Both the position numbers and the translations under genes were made by a program. Shown here one piece after another: positions 41,636 through 51,737 of a stretch of 64,000 bases of DNA (position 1 is its first letter; each line of letters starts with the position of its first letter). The notes under the pieces were generated by a model. That model did no database searches. It was not told the origin of the DNA and saw only the letters and a program-made list of their open reading frames with translations. The stretch covers positions 1 to 64,000 of the forward strand of contig CAVVSD010000001.1 in assembly GCA_963750895.1 (NCBI GenBank). Reading direction: 5' to 3'. The DNA comes from CAVVSD01 sp963750895 (GTDB lineage: Bacteria > Actinomycetota > Thermoleophilia > Solirubrobacterales > Solirubrobacteraceae).

Positions 41636-43369
41636 ATGACCATCGCCGGCTGGGCGCAGATCGTCCTCTTCGTCGTCATCCTGACCGCGCTGACGCCGCT
41701 GTTCGGCGGCTACATGGCGCGCGTCTACGGCGGCGAGCCGATCGTCCTGGATCGCGTCCTCGGGCCGTTCGAGCGCGGCTTCTACCGCCTGCTCGGGACG
41801 CGCGCCGAGGCCGAGCAGGACTGGCGCGGGTACGCGCGCGCCGTCCTCTTCTTCAGTGCCGCCTCGCTGGCAGCGCTCTACCTGATCCTGCGTACGCAGT
41901 CGATCCACCCGTTCAACCCGCTGAATCTCAGCTCCGGGCCGTGGGATCTCTCGTTCAACACCGCCGCGTCGTTCGTGACGAACACGAACTGGCAGTACTA
42001 CGGCGGCGAGACGACGATGACGAACTTCACGCAGATGGCCGGCCTGGCGGTGCAGAACTTCGCGTCGGCCGGCGTCGGCATCGCGGTGCTCATCGCCGTC
42101 GTGCGCGGCTTCGCCCGCCGCGACGGCTCCGCCATCGGCAACTTCTGGTACGACCTGACGCGGACGATCCTCTACGTCCTGCTGCCGGTCTGCATCATCG
42201 GCTCGCTGTTCCTCGTCTCCCAGGGCGTCGTGCAGAGCTTCGGCGGACCGGACACCTTCAAGACGCGTCGCGGGCGGCACGCAGACGCTGGTCCTGGGCC
42301 CGGTGGCCTCGCAGGAGATCATCAAGGAGCTCGGGACGAACGGCGGCGGGTTCTACAACGTCAACGCCGCGATGCCGTTCGAGAACAGCACGACGTTCAC
42401 GAACTTCGTGCTCATGCTGAGCATCCTCGCGATCCCGGCCGGGCTCACGGCGACGTTCGGCCGGATGGTCGGCAGCCGCCGCCAGGGCTGGGCCATCTAC
42501 GTCGCGATGACGGTGCTGTTCGTCGCCGGCGTGGCGGTCATCTACACGGCGGAGAGCCACCCGACCGCCGCGATGCACGCGGCCGGGCTCGTCGGCGGGA
42601 ACATGGAGGGCAAGGAGCAGCGCTTCGGCATCGGCTCCTCCAGCCTGTTCGCGGCGGTGACGACCGTGGCGTCCTGCGGCGCGGTGAACGCGGCGATGGA
42701 GTCGCTCACCGCGCTGGGCGGCGCCGATCCCGCTCGCCAACATCGCGACTCGGCGAGGTCATCTTCGGCGGCGTCGGCTCCGGCCTCTACGGGATGCTGC
42801 TCTTCGTCCTGCTCGCGGTGTTCCTCGCCGGGCTCATGGTCGGCCGCACGCCCGAGTACCTGGGCAAGAAGATCGAGGCGCGCGAGATCAAGCTCGTCGT
42901 GCTCGGCACGATCGGCGTCCCGTTGCTCGTGCTCGTGGTCACCGCGGTGGCGGTCGCGACGAGCTACGGCAAGGCGTCGATCTTCAACGCCGGGCCGCAG
43001 GGCTTCACCGAGTCGCTGTACGCGTACACGTCCCAGGCGAACAACAACGGCTCGGCGTTCGCCGGCTACACGGGGTTCCTCCAGCCGAACGGGAACAACG
43101 ACGGCTCGCTGACCATCACGTTCTCCCAGCTCCTCGGCGGCGTCTCGATGCTGCTCGGGCGCTTCCTGCCGATGATCGTCGCGCTCGCCGTCGGAGGCGC
43201 CCTGGCGGGCAAGCGCGTCACTGCCGCCGGCCTCGGAACGATGCGGACCGACACACCGGTGTTCGTCGTCCTGCTCGTCGGGACCATCCTCCTCGTCGCC
43301 CTCCTGACGTTCGTCCCAGCGCTGCTGCTCGGGCCGATCGTGCAGTCGATGACGAGCCAGCTCTTCTAG
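41636..43369 (+). pseudogene. kdpA: Potassium-transporting ATPase subunit A, three compensating frame breaks
   Basis: KdpA, the channel-like K+-binding subunit of the Kdp P-type ATPase, about 577 residues, ten or so helices. Selectivity-loop sequences are recognisable: SFNTAASFVTNTNWQYYGGE, GTNGGGFYNVNAAMPFENSTTFTN, TTVASCGAVNAAMESLTALGGA and the fourth loop NNNGSAFAGYTG. Three single inserted bases, near 42268 (acg-C-gtc), 42724 (gcc-G-atc) and 42752 (act-C-ggc), send the frame through all three registers and back, so the last third is again in the starting frame. With them removed the protein is complete. First gene of the transport operon; no kdpF is seen before it. Confidence 0.88.
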
Positions 43370-43381
43370 GAGACGACCACC

Positions 43382-43969
43382 ATGCGCAAGGACATCAGGA
43401 GCGCGGTCGTCGCGATCGTCGTCATGACGATCGTCCTCGGCCTCCTCTACCCGCTCGTCGTGACCGGGATCGGCCAGGTGGCCTTCCCCAACGCGGCTGA
43501 TGGCTCGACCGTCGAGGTCGACGGGAAGGTCGTCGGCTCGAAGCTCATCGGTCAGGACTTCGAGGGCGACCGGCAGTACTTCCAGAGCCGCCCGTCCGTC
43601 ACCGGCTACGCCCCCGACGCGACGTTCTTCAACAACCGGGGACCGAACCAGGCGACGCTGGCCGTGCAGCAGCGGCGCTTCGTCCTCGACTACCTCGCGC
43701 GCGAGCGGCCCTACGTGCCGAGCCTGCGGGCGGACGCGGTCCCAGCCGACGCGGCGACGACGTCGGCCTCGGGCGTCGATCCGCACATCTCGCTCGCGAA
43801 CGCGCGCATCCAGGCCGTGCGCGTCGCCGAGGTGCGCGACCTCCCGCTCGCCCGGGTCCGCGCGCTCATCGGCCAGCACACCGACGGACGGTTCGCCGGC
43901 GTCCTCGGCGAGCCCGGCGTGAACGTCCTGGAGCTCAACATCGCCCTCGACGCGGAGACCCGCCGATGA
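43382..43969 (+). CDS. kdpC: Potassium-transporting ATPase subunit C
   Basis: KdpC, 195 residues, intact. One N-terminal membrane helix (AVVAIVVMTIVLGLLYPLVVTGIGQ) followed by the extracellular domain with KLIGQDF, YFQSRPSVTGY, DPHISLANARIQAVRVAEVR and GEPGVNVLELNIALD. It stabilises the KdpFABC complex and helps potassium binding. A GGAGACGACC sequence before ATG 43382 may serve as ribosome site. Its position is unusual: it comes before kdpB, not after. The stop overlaps the kdpB ATG (ATGA). Confidence 0.95.
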   Translation: MRKDIRSAVVAIVVMTIVLGLLYPLVVTGIGQVAFPNAADGSTVEVDGKVVGSKLIGQDFEGDRQYFQSRPSVTGYAPDATFFNNRGPNQATLAVQQRRFVLDYLARERPYVPSLRADAVPADAATTSASGVDPHISLANARIQAVRVAEVRDLPLARVRALIGQHTDGRFAGVLGEPGVNVLELNIALDAETRR

Positions 43970-45954
43970 CCATCAGCCGCGAGACGATCCTGGAGTCGCT
44001 GCGCAAGCTCGACCCGCGCCACATGTGGGGCAACCCGGTCATGCTCGTGGTCGAGATCGGGGCGGTCCTGACGACGGTCCTCACGTTCACGGGCGAGGCG
44101 GACACCCCGCGCTGGTTCTCGGCGACCGTCACCGTCTGGCTGTGGCTCACGGTGATCTTCGGCAACCTCGCCGAGGCGATCGCCGAGGGCCGAGGCCGGG
44201 CGCAGGCGGCGTCGCTGCGCGCCATGCGGACGACGACGACCGCCCGCATGGCGGACGGGACCGAGCGCCCCGCCGGCGAGCTGCGCCGGGGCGACGTCGT
44301 GGTCGTCGAGGCCGGCGACGTCATCCCGGGGGACGGCACGGTCGTCGAGGGCATCGCGTCCGTCGACGAGTCGGCCATCACGGGCGAGTCCGCGCCGGTC
44401 ATCCGGGAGGCCGGCGGCGACCGCTCGGCCGTCACCGGCGGCACGCGCGTCCTCTCCGACCGGATCGTGGTCGAGATCACGCAGGAGCCGGGGCAGTCCT
44501 TCCTCGACCGCATGATCGGGCTCGTCGAGGGCGCCGAGCGCCGCAAGACGCCGAACGAGATCGCCCTGGGCATCCTGCTCGTCGGCCTCACGGTGATCTT
44601 CCTCGCGGTGGTCGTCACGCTGCGGCCGTTCGCGGACTTCGCGGACACCACGGTGTCGGTCACGACGCTCGTCGCGCTGCTCGTCGCGCTCATCCCGACG
44701 ACGATCGGCGCGCTGCTCTCCGCGATCGGCATCGCGGGCATGGACCGGCTCGTGCGGCGCAACGTCCTCGCGCTGTCCGGGCGCGCGGTCGAGGCGTCCG
44801 GCGACGTCGACGTCCTGCTGCTCGACAAGACCGGCACCATCACGCTCGGCAACCGGCAGGCGGCGGCGTTCGTCCCGATGCCCGGGGTGGCGGAGGGCGA
44901 CCTCGCGGAGGTCGCCCAACTGGCCTCGCTGGCCGACGAGACGCCGGAGGGACGCTCGATCGTCGTGCTCGCCAAGCAGTACGGGCTGCGCGAGCACGAG
45001 CTCGCGACGCACGCGCGACGTTCGTGCCCGTTCACGGCGCAGACGCGCATGAGCGGCGTGGACATCGACGGCACGCGGCTGCGCAAGGGTGCGGGCGACG
45101 CGGTCATGCGGTGGGTCACCGACGAGGGCGGCCAGGCGCCGCCGGAGCTCGAGGCCGCGCTCGACCGCATCGGCCGGGCGGGCGCGACGCCGCTGGCGGT
45201 CGCGCGCGACTCGCAGGTGCTCGGCGTCGTCGAGCTGCGCGACGTCGTCAAGGAGGGCATGCGGGCGCGGTTCGACCAGCTGCGCGCCATGGGCATCCGG
45301 ACCGTCATGGTCACCGGCGACAACCGGCTCACCGCGGCGGCGATCGCCGAGGAGGCCGGCGTCGACGACGTGCTCGCCGAGGCGACGCCGGAGCGCAAGC
45401 TCGAGCTCATCCGCGAGGAGCAGGCCAACGGGCGGCTCGTCGCGATGACCGGCGACGGGACGAACGACGCGCCCGCGCTCGCGCAGGCCGACGTCGGCGT
45501 GGCGATGAACACCGGGACCCAGGCCGCCCGCGAGGCGGGGAACATGGTCGACCTCGACTCCAACCCGACGAAGCTCATCGAGATCGTCGAGGTCGGCAAG
45601 CAGCTGCTCATCACGCGCGGGGCGCTGACGACGTTCTCGATCGCCAACGACGTCGCGAAGTACTTCGCGATCCTCCCCGCGATCTTCGCGGCGACCTACG
45701 GCGGGGCTCTGTCCGACCTCAACGTCATGCACCTGGGGACGCCGCAGTCGGCGATCATCTCGGCGATCGTGTTCAACGCGCTCGTGATCCCGGCGCTCGT
45801 CCCCCTCGCGTTGCGGGGGGTGCGCTACCGGCCGCTGGGCGCGACCGCCCTCCTGCGCCGGAACCTCCTCATCTACGGCCTCGGCGGGCTCGTCACGCCG
45901 TTCATCGGCATCAAGCTCATCGACCTCGTCGTCCACGGGGTCCTCGGCGCCTGA
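43966..45954 (+). CDS. kdpB: Potassium-transporting ATPase subunit B
   Basis: KdpB, the P-type ATPase subunit, 662 residues. Actuator domain VDESAITGESAPVI, phosphorylation site LLLDKTGTITLGN, nucleotide domain RMSGVDIDGTRLRKGA and RTVMVTGDNRLTAAAIAEEAGVDD, hinge AMTGDGTNDAPALAQADVGVAMN. The frame is open throughout, but around 45015-45035 the sequence ARRSCPFTAQ replaces the conserved A-TFVPFTAQ: one base missing and one extra about 20 bases apart shift five codons locally. The remainder is normal. Translationally coupled to kdpC and followed at once by the KdpD N-terminal half. Confidence 0.94.
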   Translation: MTISRETILESLRKLDPRHMWGNPVMLVVEIGAVLTTVLTFTGEADTPRWFSATVTVWLWLTVIFGNLAEAIAEGRGRAQAASLRAMRTTTTARMADGTERPAGELRRGDVVVVEAGDVIPGDGTVVEGIASVDESAITGESAPVIREAGGDRSAVTGGTRVLSDRIVVEITQEPGQSFLDRMIGLVEGAERRKTPNEIALGILLVGLTVIFLAVVVTLRPFADFADTTVSVTTLVALLVALIPTTIGALLSAIGIAGMDRLVRRNVLALSGRAVEASGDVDVLLLDKTGTITLGNRQAAAFVPMPGVAEGDLAEVAQLASLADETPEGRSIVVLAKQYGLREHELATHARRSCPFTAQTRMSGVDIDGTRLRKGAGDAVMRWVTDEGGQAPPELEAALDRIGRAGATPLAVARDSQVLGVVELRDVVKEGMRARFDQLRAMGIRTVMVTGDNRLTAAAIAEEAGVDDVLAEATPERKLELIREEQANGRLVAMTGDGTNDAPALAQADVGVAMNTGTQAAREAGNMVDLDSNPTKLIEIVEVGKQLLITRGALTTFSIANDVAKYFAILPAIFAATYGGALSDLNVMHLGTPQSAIISAIVFNALVIPALVPLALRGVRYRPLGATALLRRNLLIYGLGGLVTPFIGIKLIDLVVHGVLGA

Positions 45955-47055
45955 GTGAGGGGCCGCTGCAAGATCTTCCTGGGCATGGCGGCGGGGGTCG
46001 GCAAGACCTACCGGATGCTGCAGGAGGGTCGCGCGGCGGCCGAGGACGGGCGCGACGTCGTCGTCGGGGTGCTCGAGACGCACGGGAGGGCGGAGACGGC
46101 CGCGCAGGCGGAGGGGCTGGAGATCGCAGCCCCTCCGCGTCGTCGACCACCGCAGCCACTCGGTGCGCGAGATGGATCTGCCGGGGCTGCTGGCGCGGGC
46201 GCCCGAGCTGTGCCTCGTCGACGAGCTCGCGCACTCCAATCCGCCGGGCGCTCGAGCACGGCAAGCGCTACGAGGACATCGCGGACCTGCTCGAGGCCGG
46301 GCATCGACGTGTACACCACCGTCAACGTCCAGCACCTGGAGTCGCTGAACGACCAGGTCGCCGAGCTCACGGGCGTGCGCGTGCGCGAGACGTTCCCGGA
46401 CCGGCTGCTCGCCGAGGCGGACGAGGTCGTGCTCGTCGACATCACGCCGGAGGCGCTGATCACCCGGCTGCGCGAGGGCAGGGTGTACGCCCAGGCACGC
46501 GTGCAGACGGCGCTGGACAACTTCTTCCGGATCGAGAACCTGCAGGCGCTGCGCGAGGTGGCGCTGCGGCAGGTGGCGGAGGAGGTCGAGGCGAAGCGGC
46601 TCGTCCGCGATCCTCTGGCGCTCCGCGAGGAGCGCCTGTTCGGCTCCGTGGAGCCCAAGGCGTTCGCGAGCGACTGCTGGCGTTGGCGAAGCTCGATGCG
46701 AGCTCCGAGCGCGTCGTTCGCCGCGCATGGCGCTCGGCGCAGCGGCTGCACGCGGACCTCGACATCCTCGTCGTGCGGGCCCCGGGGGAGGAGCCGTCGG
46801 CCGAGGGCCGCGCGGAGCTCGAGACGCTGCGGCGGATCGCCGCCGTGCTCGGTGCGCAGCTCATCGTCGAGGAGGGCGACGACGTCGCGGCGGTCGCGGC
46901 CCGCGTGGCGCGCGAGCGTGGGACGACGTACATCCTGCTCGGCGTGCCGTCCGTGCGCCGAGGCCTCGGCCGTCTCGAACGAGCCGCTGCCGATGCGCCT
47001 CGCGCGGCTGGCGCCGGGCGTCGACGTGCGGATCGTCGCGGACCGCGGGCGCTAG
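45955..47055 (+). pseudogene. kdpD: KdpD N-terminal half (KdpD domain plus universal-stress domain), about six frame breaks
   Basis: About 365 residues when read across breaks. KdpD domain: CKIFLGMAAGVGKTYRML with a Walker-A-like loop, VVVGVLETHGRAETAAQ, LVDELAHSNPPG, GIDVYTTVNVQHLESLNDQVAEL, VRVRETFPDRLLAEADEVVLVDI, ALDNFFRIENLQALREVALRQ. Then a universal-stress-like domain, VRERLLALAKLDASSERVVRRA to EPLPMRLARLAPGVDVRIV. There is no kinase domain: it stops at 47055, and the kinase half is 6 kb upstream. Breaks near 46135, 46250, 46303, 46672 and 46975 are mainly single inserted bases. GTG start directly after kdpB. CTAG shared with the convergent dehydrogenase. Confidence 0.82.
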
Positions 47056-50000
47056 CCCGCCAGAGCGCTGACCTCGCGGACGGCGACAGCCTGCGCAGCG
47101 GGGTCGCGGGCGCCGGCGGTGCGGACGTCGGCGAGGAGCTCTCGCACGCGGGCGACCGCGTCGTCGCGCCCGGCGAGCCACGCGTCGACGAGCTCCGCGG
47201 GGTCGTCGCCCTCCCCCTCGCGCAGCACGCGCTCGGTCAGTGTGCGGCGGACGACGTAGAGGTCGTCGCGCAGGGACGTCCGCGCCTGCACCTCCCAGCG
47301 GTTGTTGCGGCCGCGCGCGCTGACGATCTCGTAGAGCCAGTCGAGTGACAGCCGCTCGCCGAGCAGCCCGTACACGCCCGCCGCCAGCCGGATCGGCGAG
47401 GCCGTCGCCGCGGCGACGTCGGCGACGTCGAGCGCCGCCGCGAGCGGCTGCAGGCCGGCCCCGCGGCGCGCGAGGGCCTCGGGCAGGCCCTGCGACGTCC
47501 ACGCGGCGATGCGCTCCTCGAACGCCTCCCGCCCGGCGCCGTGCAGCAGCGCCGGCAGCATCCCCGACACCTGGCGGACGTCCTCGCCGAGCGCCTCCAC
47601 GGCCGGCGCGACGTCGAGAGGGCTCGAGCGGTTGAGCAGCAGCCACCGCGTTGCGCGCGTGGCCAGCCGCTGCGCCTCGAGGAGCACCTCGGCGAGCACG
47701 GCCGCGGGGACCTCGTCGGCGACGGCCTCGACGTCGTCCCACAGCGCGTCGATCGCATGGACCTCCCACGCGATCGCGGTCGCCCGGGCGATGTCGTCCA
47801 CCGGCGCGCCGGTGGCGTCGTGCAGGCGCAGGGCATGGCCGATCCCGCCGCGGTCGACGAGCCGGTTGGTGAGCCGGGTGGCGATGATCTCCCTGCGTAG
47901 CCGATGGGCGCGCATCGCGTCGCCGTAGCGCTCGGGGAGCGGCTCGGGGAAGGCGCGGGCCAGCTCGCCCGACAGCCAGGGATCCTCCGGCGCGGTGGAG
48001 GCGAGGAGCTCGTCGCGCAGCGTCATCTTGGCGTGGGCCAGCAGGACCGCCAGCTCGGGCTGGGTGAGGCCCTGCCCCGCGCCGCGCCGGTTCGCCAGCT
48101 CCTCGTCGTCGGGCAGCCCCTCCAGGTCGCGGTCGAGCGCGCCGCGTGTCTCCAGGGTGTGGATGACGGCGATGTGCCCGTCGAGGAGATGCGTCGCGTC
48201 GTGATGCTCGAGCGACAGCGCGAGGGCCTGCGCGCGGTTCGCCTCGATGACGCGCTCGCCGACGGCGTCGCGCATCACGGCCAGGAGCACGTCCCGGTCG
48301 GCGGCGGCGAGCGACCCGTCCTCGATGGCGCCGTGCAGGAGGATCTTGATGTTGACCTCGTGGTCGGAGCAGTTCACGCCGCCGGCGTTGTCGATCGCGT
48401 CCGTGAAGATGAGCCCGCCGTCGAGCGCGTACTCGATGCGGCCGCGCTGGGTGAAGCCGAGGTTGCCGCCCTCGCCGACGACGCGGCAGCGCAGCTCGTC
48501 GCCGTCGACGCGGACGCCGTCGTTCGATCGGTCCCCGGCCTCTGCGTGCGTCTCCTCGGAGCTCTTCACGTAGGTGCCGACCCCGCCGCTCCACAGCAGG
48601 TCGACCGGCGCGCGGAGGATCGCCTGGATGAGCTCGCTGGGCGGGAGCGACTCGGCGTCGACACCGAGCGCACGACGCGCCTCGGGGGAGACCGGGATCG
48701 CCTTCGCCGTGCGCGGGAACACGCCGCCGCCCGCGGAGATGAGCGAGCGGTCGTAGTCGTCCCAGGTCGAGCGCGCGACCCCGAAGAGCCGCTCGCGCTC
48801 GGCGAAGCCGGCGGCGGCGTCGGGGTCCGGGTCGAGGAACACGTGCCGGTGGTCGAAGGCCGCCACGAGCCGGATGTGCCTGCTGAGCAGCATCCCGTTG
48901 CCGAACACGTCGCCGGACATGTCGCCGATCCCGACGACCGTGATCTCCTCGTTGGCGACGTCGACGCCCAGGCCGCGGAAGTGGCGCCGCACGGACTCCC
49001 ACGCGCCGCGCGCGGTGATCCCCATGCGCTTGTGGTCGTAGCCGGCCGAGCCGCCGGAGGCGAACGCGTCCCCGAGCCAGAAGCCGCGGCGGACCGCGAT
49101 CTCGTTGGCCACGTCGGAGAACGTCGCCGTGCCCTTGTCCGCCGCCACGACGAGGTACGCATCGTCGCCGTCGTGGCGCACCACGCCCTCGGGCGGGACG
49201 ATCCGGCCCTCCACGACGTTGTCGGTGACGTCGAGCAGCGCGCCCACGAACGTGCGGTAGGCGTCGACGACCTCGCCGGTCTTCACCACGAACCCGCCCT
49301 TGGCGCCGACGGGGACGATGAGCGCGTTCTTCACCATCTGCGCCTTCATCAGCCCGAGGATCTCGGTGCGGAAGTCCTCGTGGCGGTCCGACCAGCGCAG
49401 TCCGCCCCGGGCGATGGGTCCGCCGCGCAGGTGCACGCCCTCCGTCGTCTGCGAGTACACGAAGACCTCGACCCACGGCCGCGGCTGCGGCAGCAGCGCG
49501 ATCGCCGAGGAGTCGAGCTTGAGCGCCAGCGTGTCGGTGCGCACCCAGTGGTTCGTGCGCAGGACCGCTCGGACCACGGTGAGATACAGGGTCAGGATCC
49601 GGTCCTCGTCGAGGCTCGCGACGGCCTCGATCTCCGCGACGATCCGAGCGTCGAGCTCCTCGGCGCGGGCGGGGTCCGCATGCTCGGGATCCAGGCGCGC
49701 CGCGAACAGCTCGACGAGCATCCCCGCGATGTCGGGGTGCGCGAGCAGCGTCGACATGAGGTAGTGGTCGCTGAACGTCGTGCCGCCCTGACGCAGGTAG
49801 CGGGTGATGGTGCGCAGCACGATCGTGTCTCGCCACTGCAGGCCCGCGCCGAGGATGAGCCCGTTGATGCGGTCGCTCGCGAGCCGGCCGGTCAGCGCGC
49901 GCCAGAGCACGTCCTCGAAGGCCTGGCGCACGTCGTCGCCGATCTCGGCGTCCACGACCGGATCCAGTCCGAAGTCCGAGATGTGCGTGACCGGGGCGTC

Positions 50001-51731
50001 GACCGGCGTGATCTCGTACGGCCGCTCGTCGGCCACCCGCACGCCCATGTGCTCGAGGATCGGGACGACGTCCGAGAGCTCGAGCGCCGCCTTCCACGTC
50101 AGCACCCGGCAGCGCAGGCCGTCGACGCTGCGGTAGAGCCGGACATCGAGCCCGCCCGTCCGGTAGAGGTCGTCGATCGAGCGGATGTCCCGCACGGCCT
50201 GGGCGACCGGGTTGTCGGCGCGGTACACGACCGGGAACGCCGTCGCGTAGCGCCGCCAGTCGTCGGCGCCGCTGCCGCCCGGCCCCCCGCGCAGCGCGAG
50301 GCGCAGGTCGTCGGTCCAGCTGCGGGTCGCCTCCGAGATCCGCTCCTCGATCTCCCAGACGTCGATGTCGGGGACGTCCCCCGGCTCCGTCGTGATGACG
50401 ATGTGCAGCCGCACGAGCACCGACTCGGTGAGCCGCAGGTCGAAGTCCGTGCCGGTCCCGTCGACGGCGCCGCGCAGGATCTCCTGGATCTTCAGCCGGT
50501 TGTCGGTGTGGAAGCGCTCGCGGGGCAGGTAGACGAGGAAGGAGACGAAGCGCTCGAACTCGTCGCGGCGCGCGAACACCCGCACGAACTGGCGCTCGCC
50601 GAGGCCGAGGATCCCGATCGCGTGGTCGAAGAGCGTCGCCTCGTCGACCTGGAAGAGCTCGTCGCGCGGGTACGTGTCGAGGATGTCCAACAGCGCCTTC
50701 TCGTCGTGGCCGCCAGGGGGCAGCGCGGCCCGCTCGAGCACCTGGCGCGCCTTGCGCCGCACGATCGGGACGTCGGTGACGTCGGCCTTGTACGCGCGCC
50801 CGGTCAGCAGGCCGAGCAGGCGGCGCTCGCCGATCACGCGGCCCTGCTCGTCGAAGCGCTTGACCCCGATGTAGTCCATGGGCACGGGCCGGTGCACGGT
50901 GGACCGCGCGTTGGACTTCGTCAGCGTCAGCGTGCGGGGGAGGTGGGCGATCGAGCGGATCCGCTGCGGCAGCCGCGCGAACGCGCCCGATCGCTGCTGC
51001 CCCGTGCGTCGCAGGATCCCCAGCCCGGTGCCGTCGACGGGGATGAGCGCGACGTCCTCGCCCGCGTGCATGAGCGTGTACTCGCGGTAGCCGAGGAAGA
51101 GGAAGTGCCCGTCGGCGAGCCAGTCGAGCAGCGCACCGGCCTCGGCGACCTCCTCGCTCGGGACCGCGCCGCCCGTCTCGTCGAGTCCGTCGCGCAGCTC
51201 GCGCGTGCGCTGCACCATCTTCGGCCAGTCCTCGACCGCGCTGCGGACGTCCCCGAGCACGTCGAGGATCTCGTCGCGGATGTCGTCGAGGACCCCGCTC
51301 CCGTCGCGGCGGTCGATCTCCACGTGCATGAGCGACTGGCCCGCGACGACCGGGTGCACGAGCAGCAGCACGTCGCAGCCGAGGCGCTGCAGCGCCATCC
51401 GGACCGAGTCGACGAGGAACGGCATGTCGTCGGAGACGACCTGCACGACGGTGTGGGGCGAGCGCCAGCCGTGCTCGGCCTCGGAGGGCACGAAGGCGCG
51501 CACCAGGGGGGTTCCGGGGGTATGCGTCCGTGCGAGATGCCAGAGCGAGAGCGCGGCCCCGGTCAGCTCCGGCACGCCGTGGGCGCGCAGGTCCTCCTCG
51601 GGGACCCAGCGGTAGAGCTGGCGGACGAAGTCCTCGGCATCGTCGGCGTCCTCGTCGGGTACGAGCCGACGGGTCCGCGCGTAGACGGCGGACAGCTGAC
51701 CCGGGTCACGCCCCTCCTGGAGCAAGGACAC
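47052..51731 (-). CDS. gdh: NAD-dependent glutamate dehydrogenase, large (about 180 kDa) type
   Basis: A 1559-residue protein of the GDH-180/GdhB family that deaminates glutamate to 2-oxoglutarate for catabolism. N-terminal ACT-like regulatory region with VVSDDMPFLVDSVRMAL, then long family-specific stretches. The catalytic core shows GPIARGGLRWSDRHEDFRTE, the Lys-containing LGLMKAQMVKNALIVPVGAKGG, the nucleotide site VVGIGDMSGDVFGNGMLLS and EGGNLGFTQRGRIEYAL. The C-terminal domain (from about residue 1230) is helical. GTG 51731 is six bases behind a TACGAT box, so the message looks leaderless. It is divergent from the ATP synthase operon and intact, unlike the neighbouring kdp genes. Confidence 0.95.
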   Translation of the reverse strand: MSLLQEGRDPGQLSAVYARTRRLVPDEDADDAEDFVRQLYRWVPEEDLRAHGVPELTGAALSLWHLARTHTPGTPLVRAFVPSEAEHGWRSPHTVVQVVSDDMPFLVDSVRMALQRLGCDVLLLVHPVVAGQSLMHVEIDRRDGSGVLDDIRDEILDVLGDVRSAVEDWPKMVQRTRELRDGLDETGGAVPSEEVAEAGALLDWLADGHFLFLGYREYTLMHAGEDVALIPVDGTGLGILRRTGQQRSGAFARLPQRIRSIAHLPRTLTLTKSNARSTVHRPVPMDYIGVKRFDEQGRVIGERRLLGLLTGRAYKADVTDVPIVRRKARQVLERAALPPGGHDEKALLDILDTYPRDELFQVDEATLFDHAIGILGLGERQFVRVFARRDEFERFVSFLVYLPRERFHTDNRLKIQEILRGAVDGTGTDFDLRLTESVLVRLHIVITTEPGDVPDIDVWEIEERISEATRSWTDDLRLALRGGPGGSGADDWRRYATAFPVVYRADNPVAQAVRDIRSIDDLYRTGGLDVRLYRSVDGLRCRVLTWKAALELSDVVPILEHMGVRVADERPYEITPVDAPVTHISDFGLDPVVDAEIGDDVRQAFEDVLWRALTGRLASDRINGLILGAGLQWRDTIVLRTITRYLRQGGTTFSDHYLMSTLLAHPDIAGMLVELFAARLDPEHADPARAEELDARIVAEIEAVASLDEDRILTLYLTVVRAVLRTNHWVRTDTLALKLDSSAIALLPQPRPWVEVFVYSQTTEGVHLRGGPIARGGLRWSDRHEDFRTEILGLMKAQMVKNALIVPVGAKGGFVVKTGEVVDAYRTFVGALLDVTDNVVEGRIVPPEGVVRHDGDDAYLVVAADKGTATFSDVANEIAVRRGFWLGDAFASGGSAGYDHKRMGITARGAWESVRRHFRGLGVDVANEEITVVGIGDMSGDVFGNGMLLSRHIRLVAAFDHRHVFLDPDPDAAAGFAERERLFGVARSTWDDYDRSLISAGGGVFPRTAKAIPVSPEARRALGVDAESLPPSELIQAILRAPVDLLWSGGVGTYVKSSEETHAEAGDRSNDGVRVDGDELRCRVVGEGGNLGFTQRGRIEYALDGGLIFTDAIDNAGGVNCSDHEVNIKILLHGAIEDGSLAAADRDVLLAVMRDAVGERVIEANRAQALALSLEHHDATHLLDGHIAVIHTLETRGALDRDLEGLPDDEELANRRGAGQGLTQPELAVLLAHAKMTLRDELLASTAPEDPWLSGELARAFPEPLPERYGDAMRAHRLRREIIATRLTNRLVDRGGIGHALRLHDATGAPVDDIARATAIAWEVHAIDALWDDVEAVADEVPAAVLAEVLLEAQRLATRATRWLLLNRSSPLDVAPAVEALGEDVRQVSGMLPALLHGAGREAFEERIAAWTSQGLPEALARRGAGLQPLAAALDVADVAAATASPIRLAAGVYGLLGERLSLDWLYEIVSARGRNNRWEVQARTSLRDDLYVVRRTLTERVLREGEGDDPAELVDAWLAGRDDAVARVRELLADVRTAGARDPAAQAVAVREVSALAG

Positions 51732-51737
51732 GACGCG

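Noticed and set aside
38525..47055. Programmed +1 frameshifting as an explanation for the many frame changes.
   Set aside because: There are too many sites, in all three registers and in both directions, without a shared slippery motif, and the phosphatase gene on the opposite strand is also affected.
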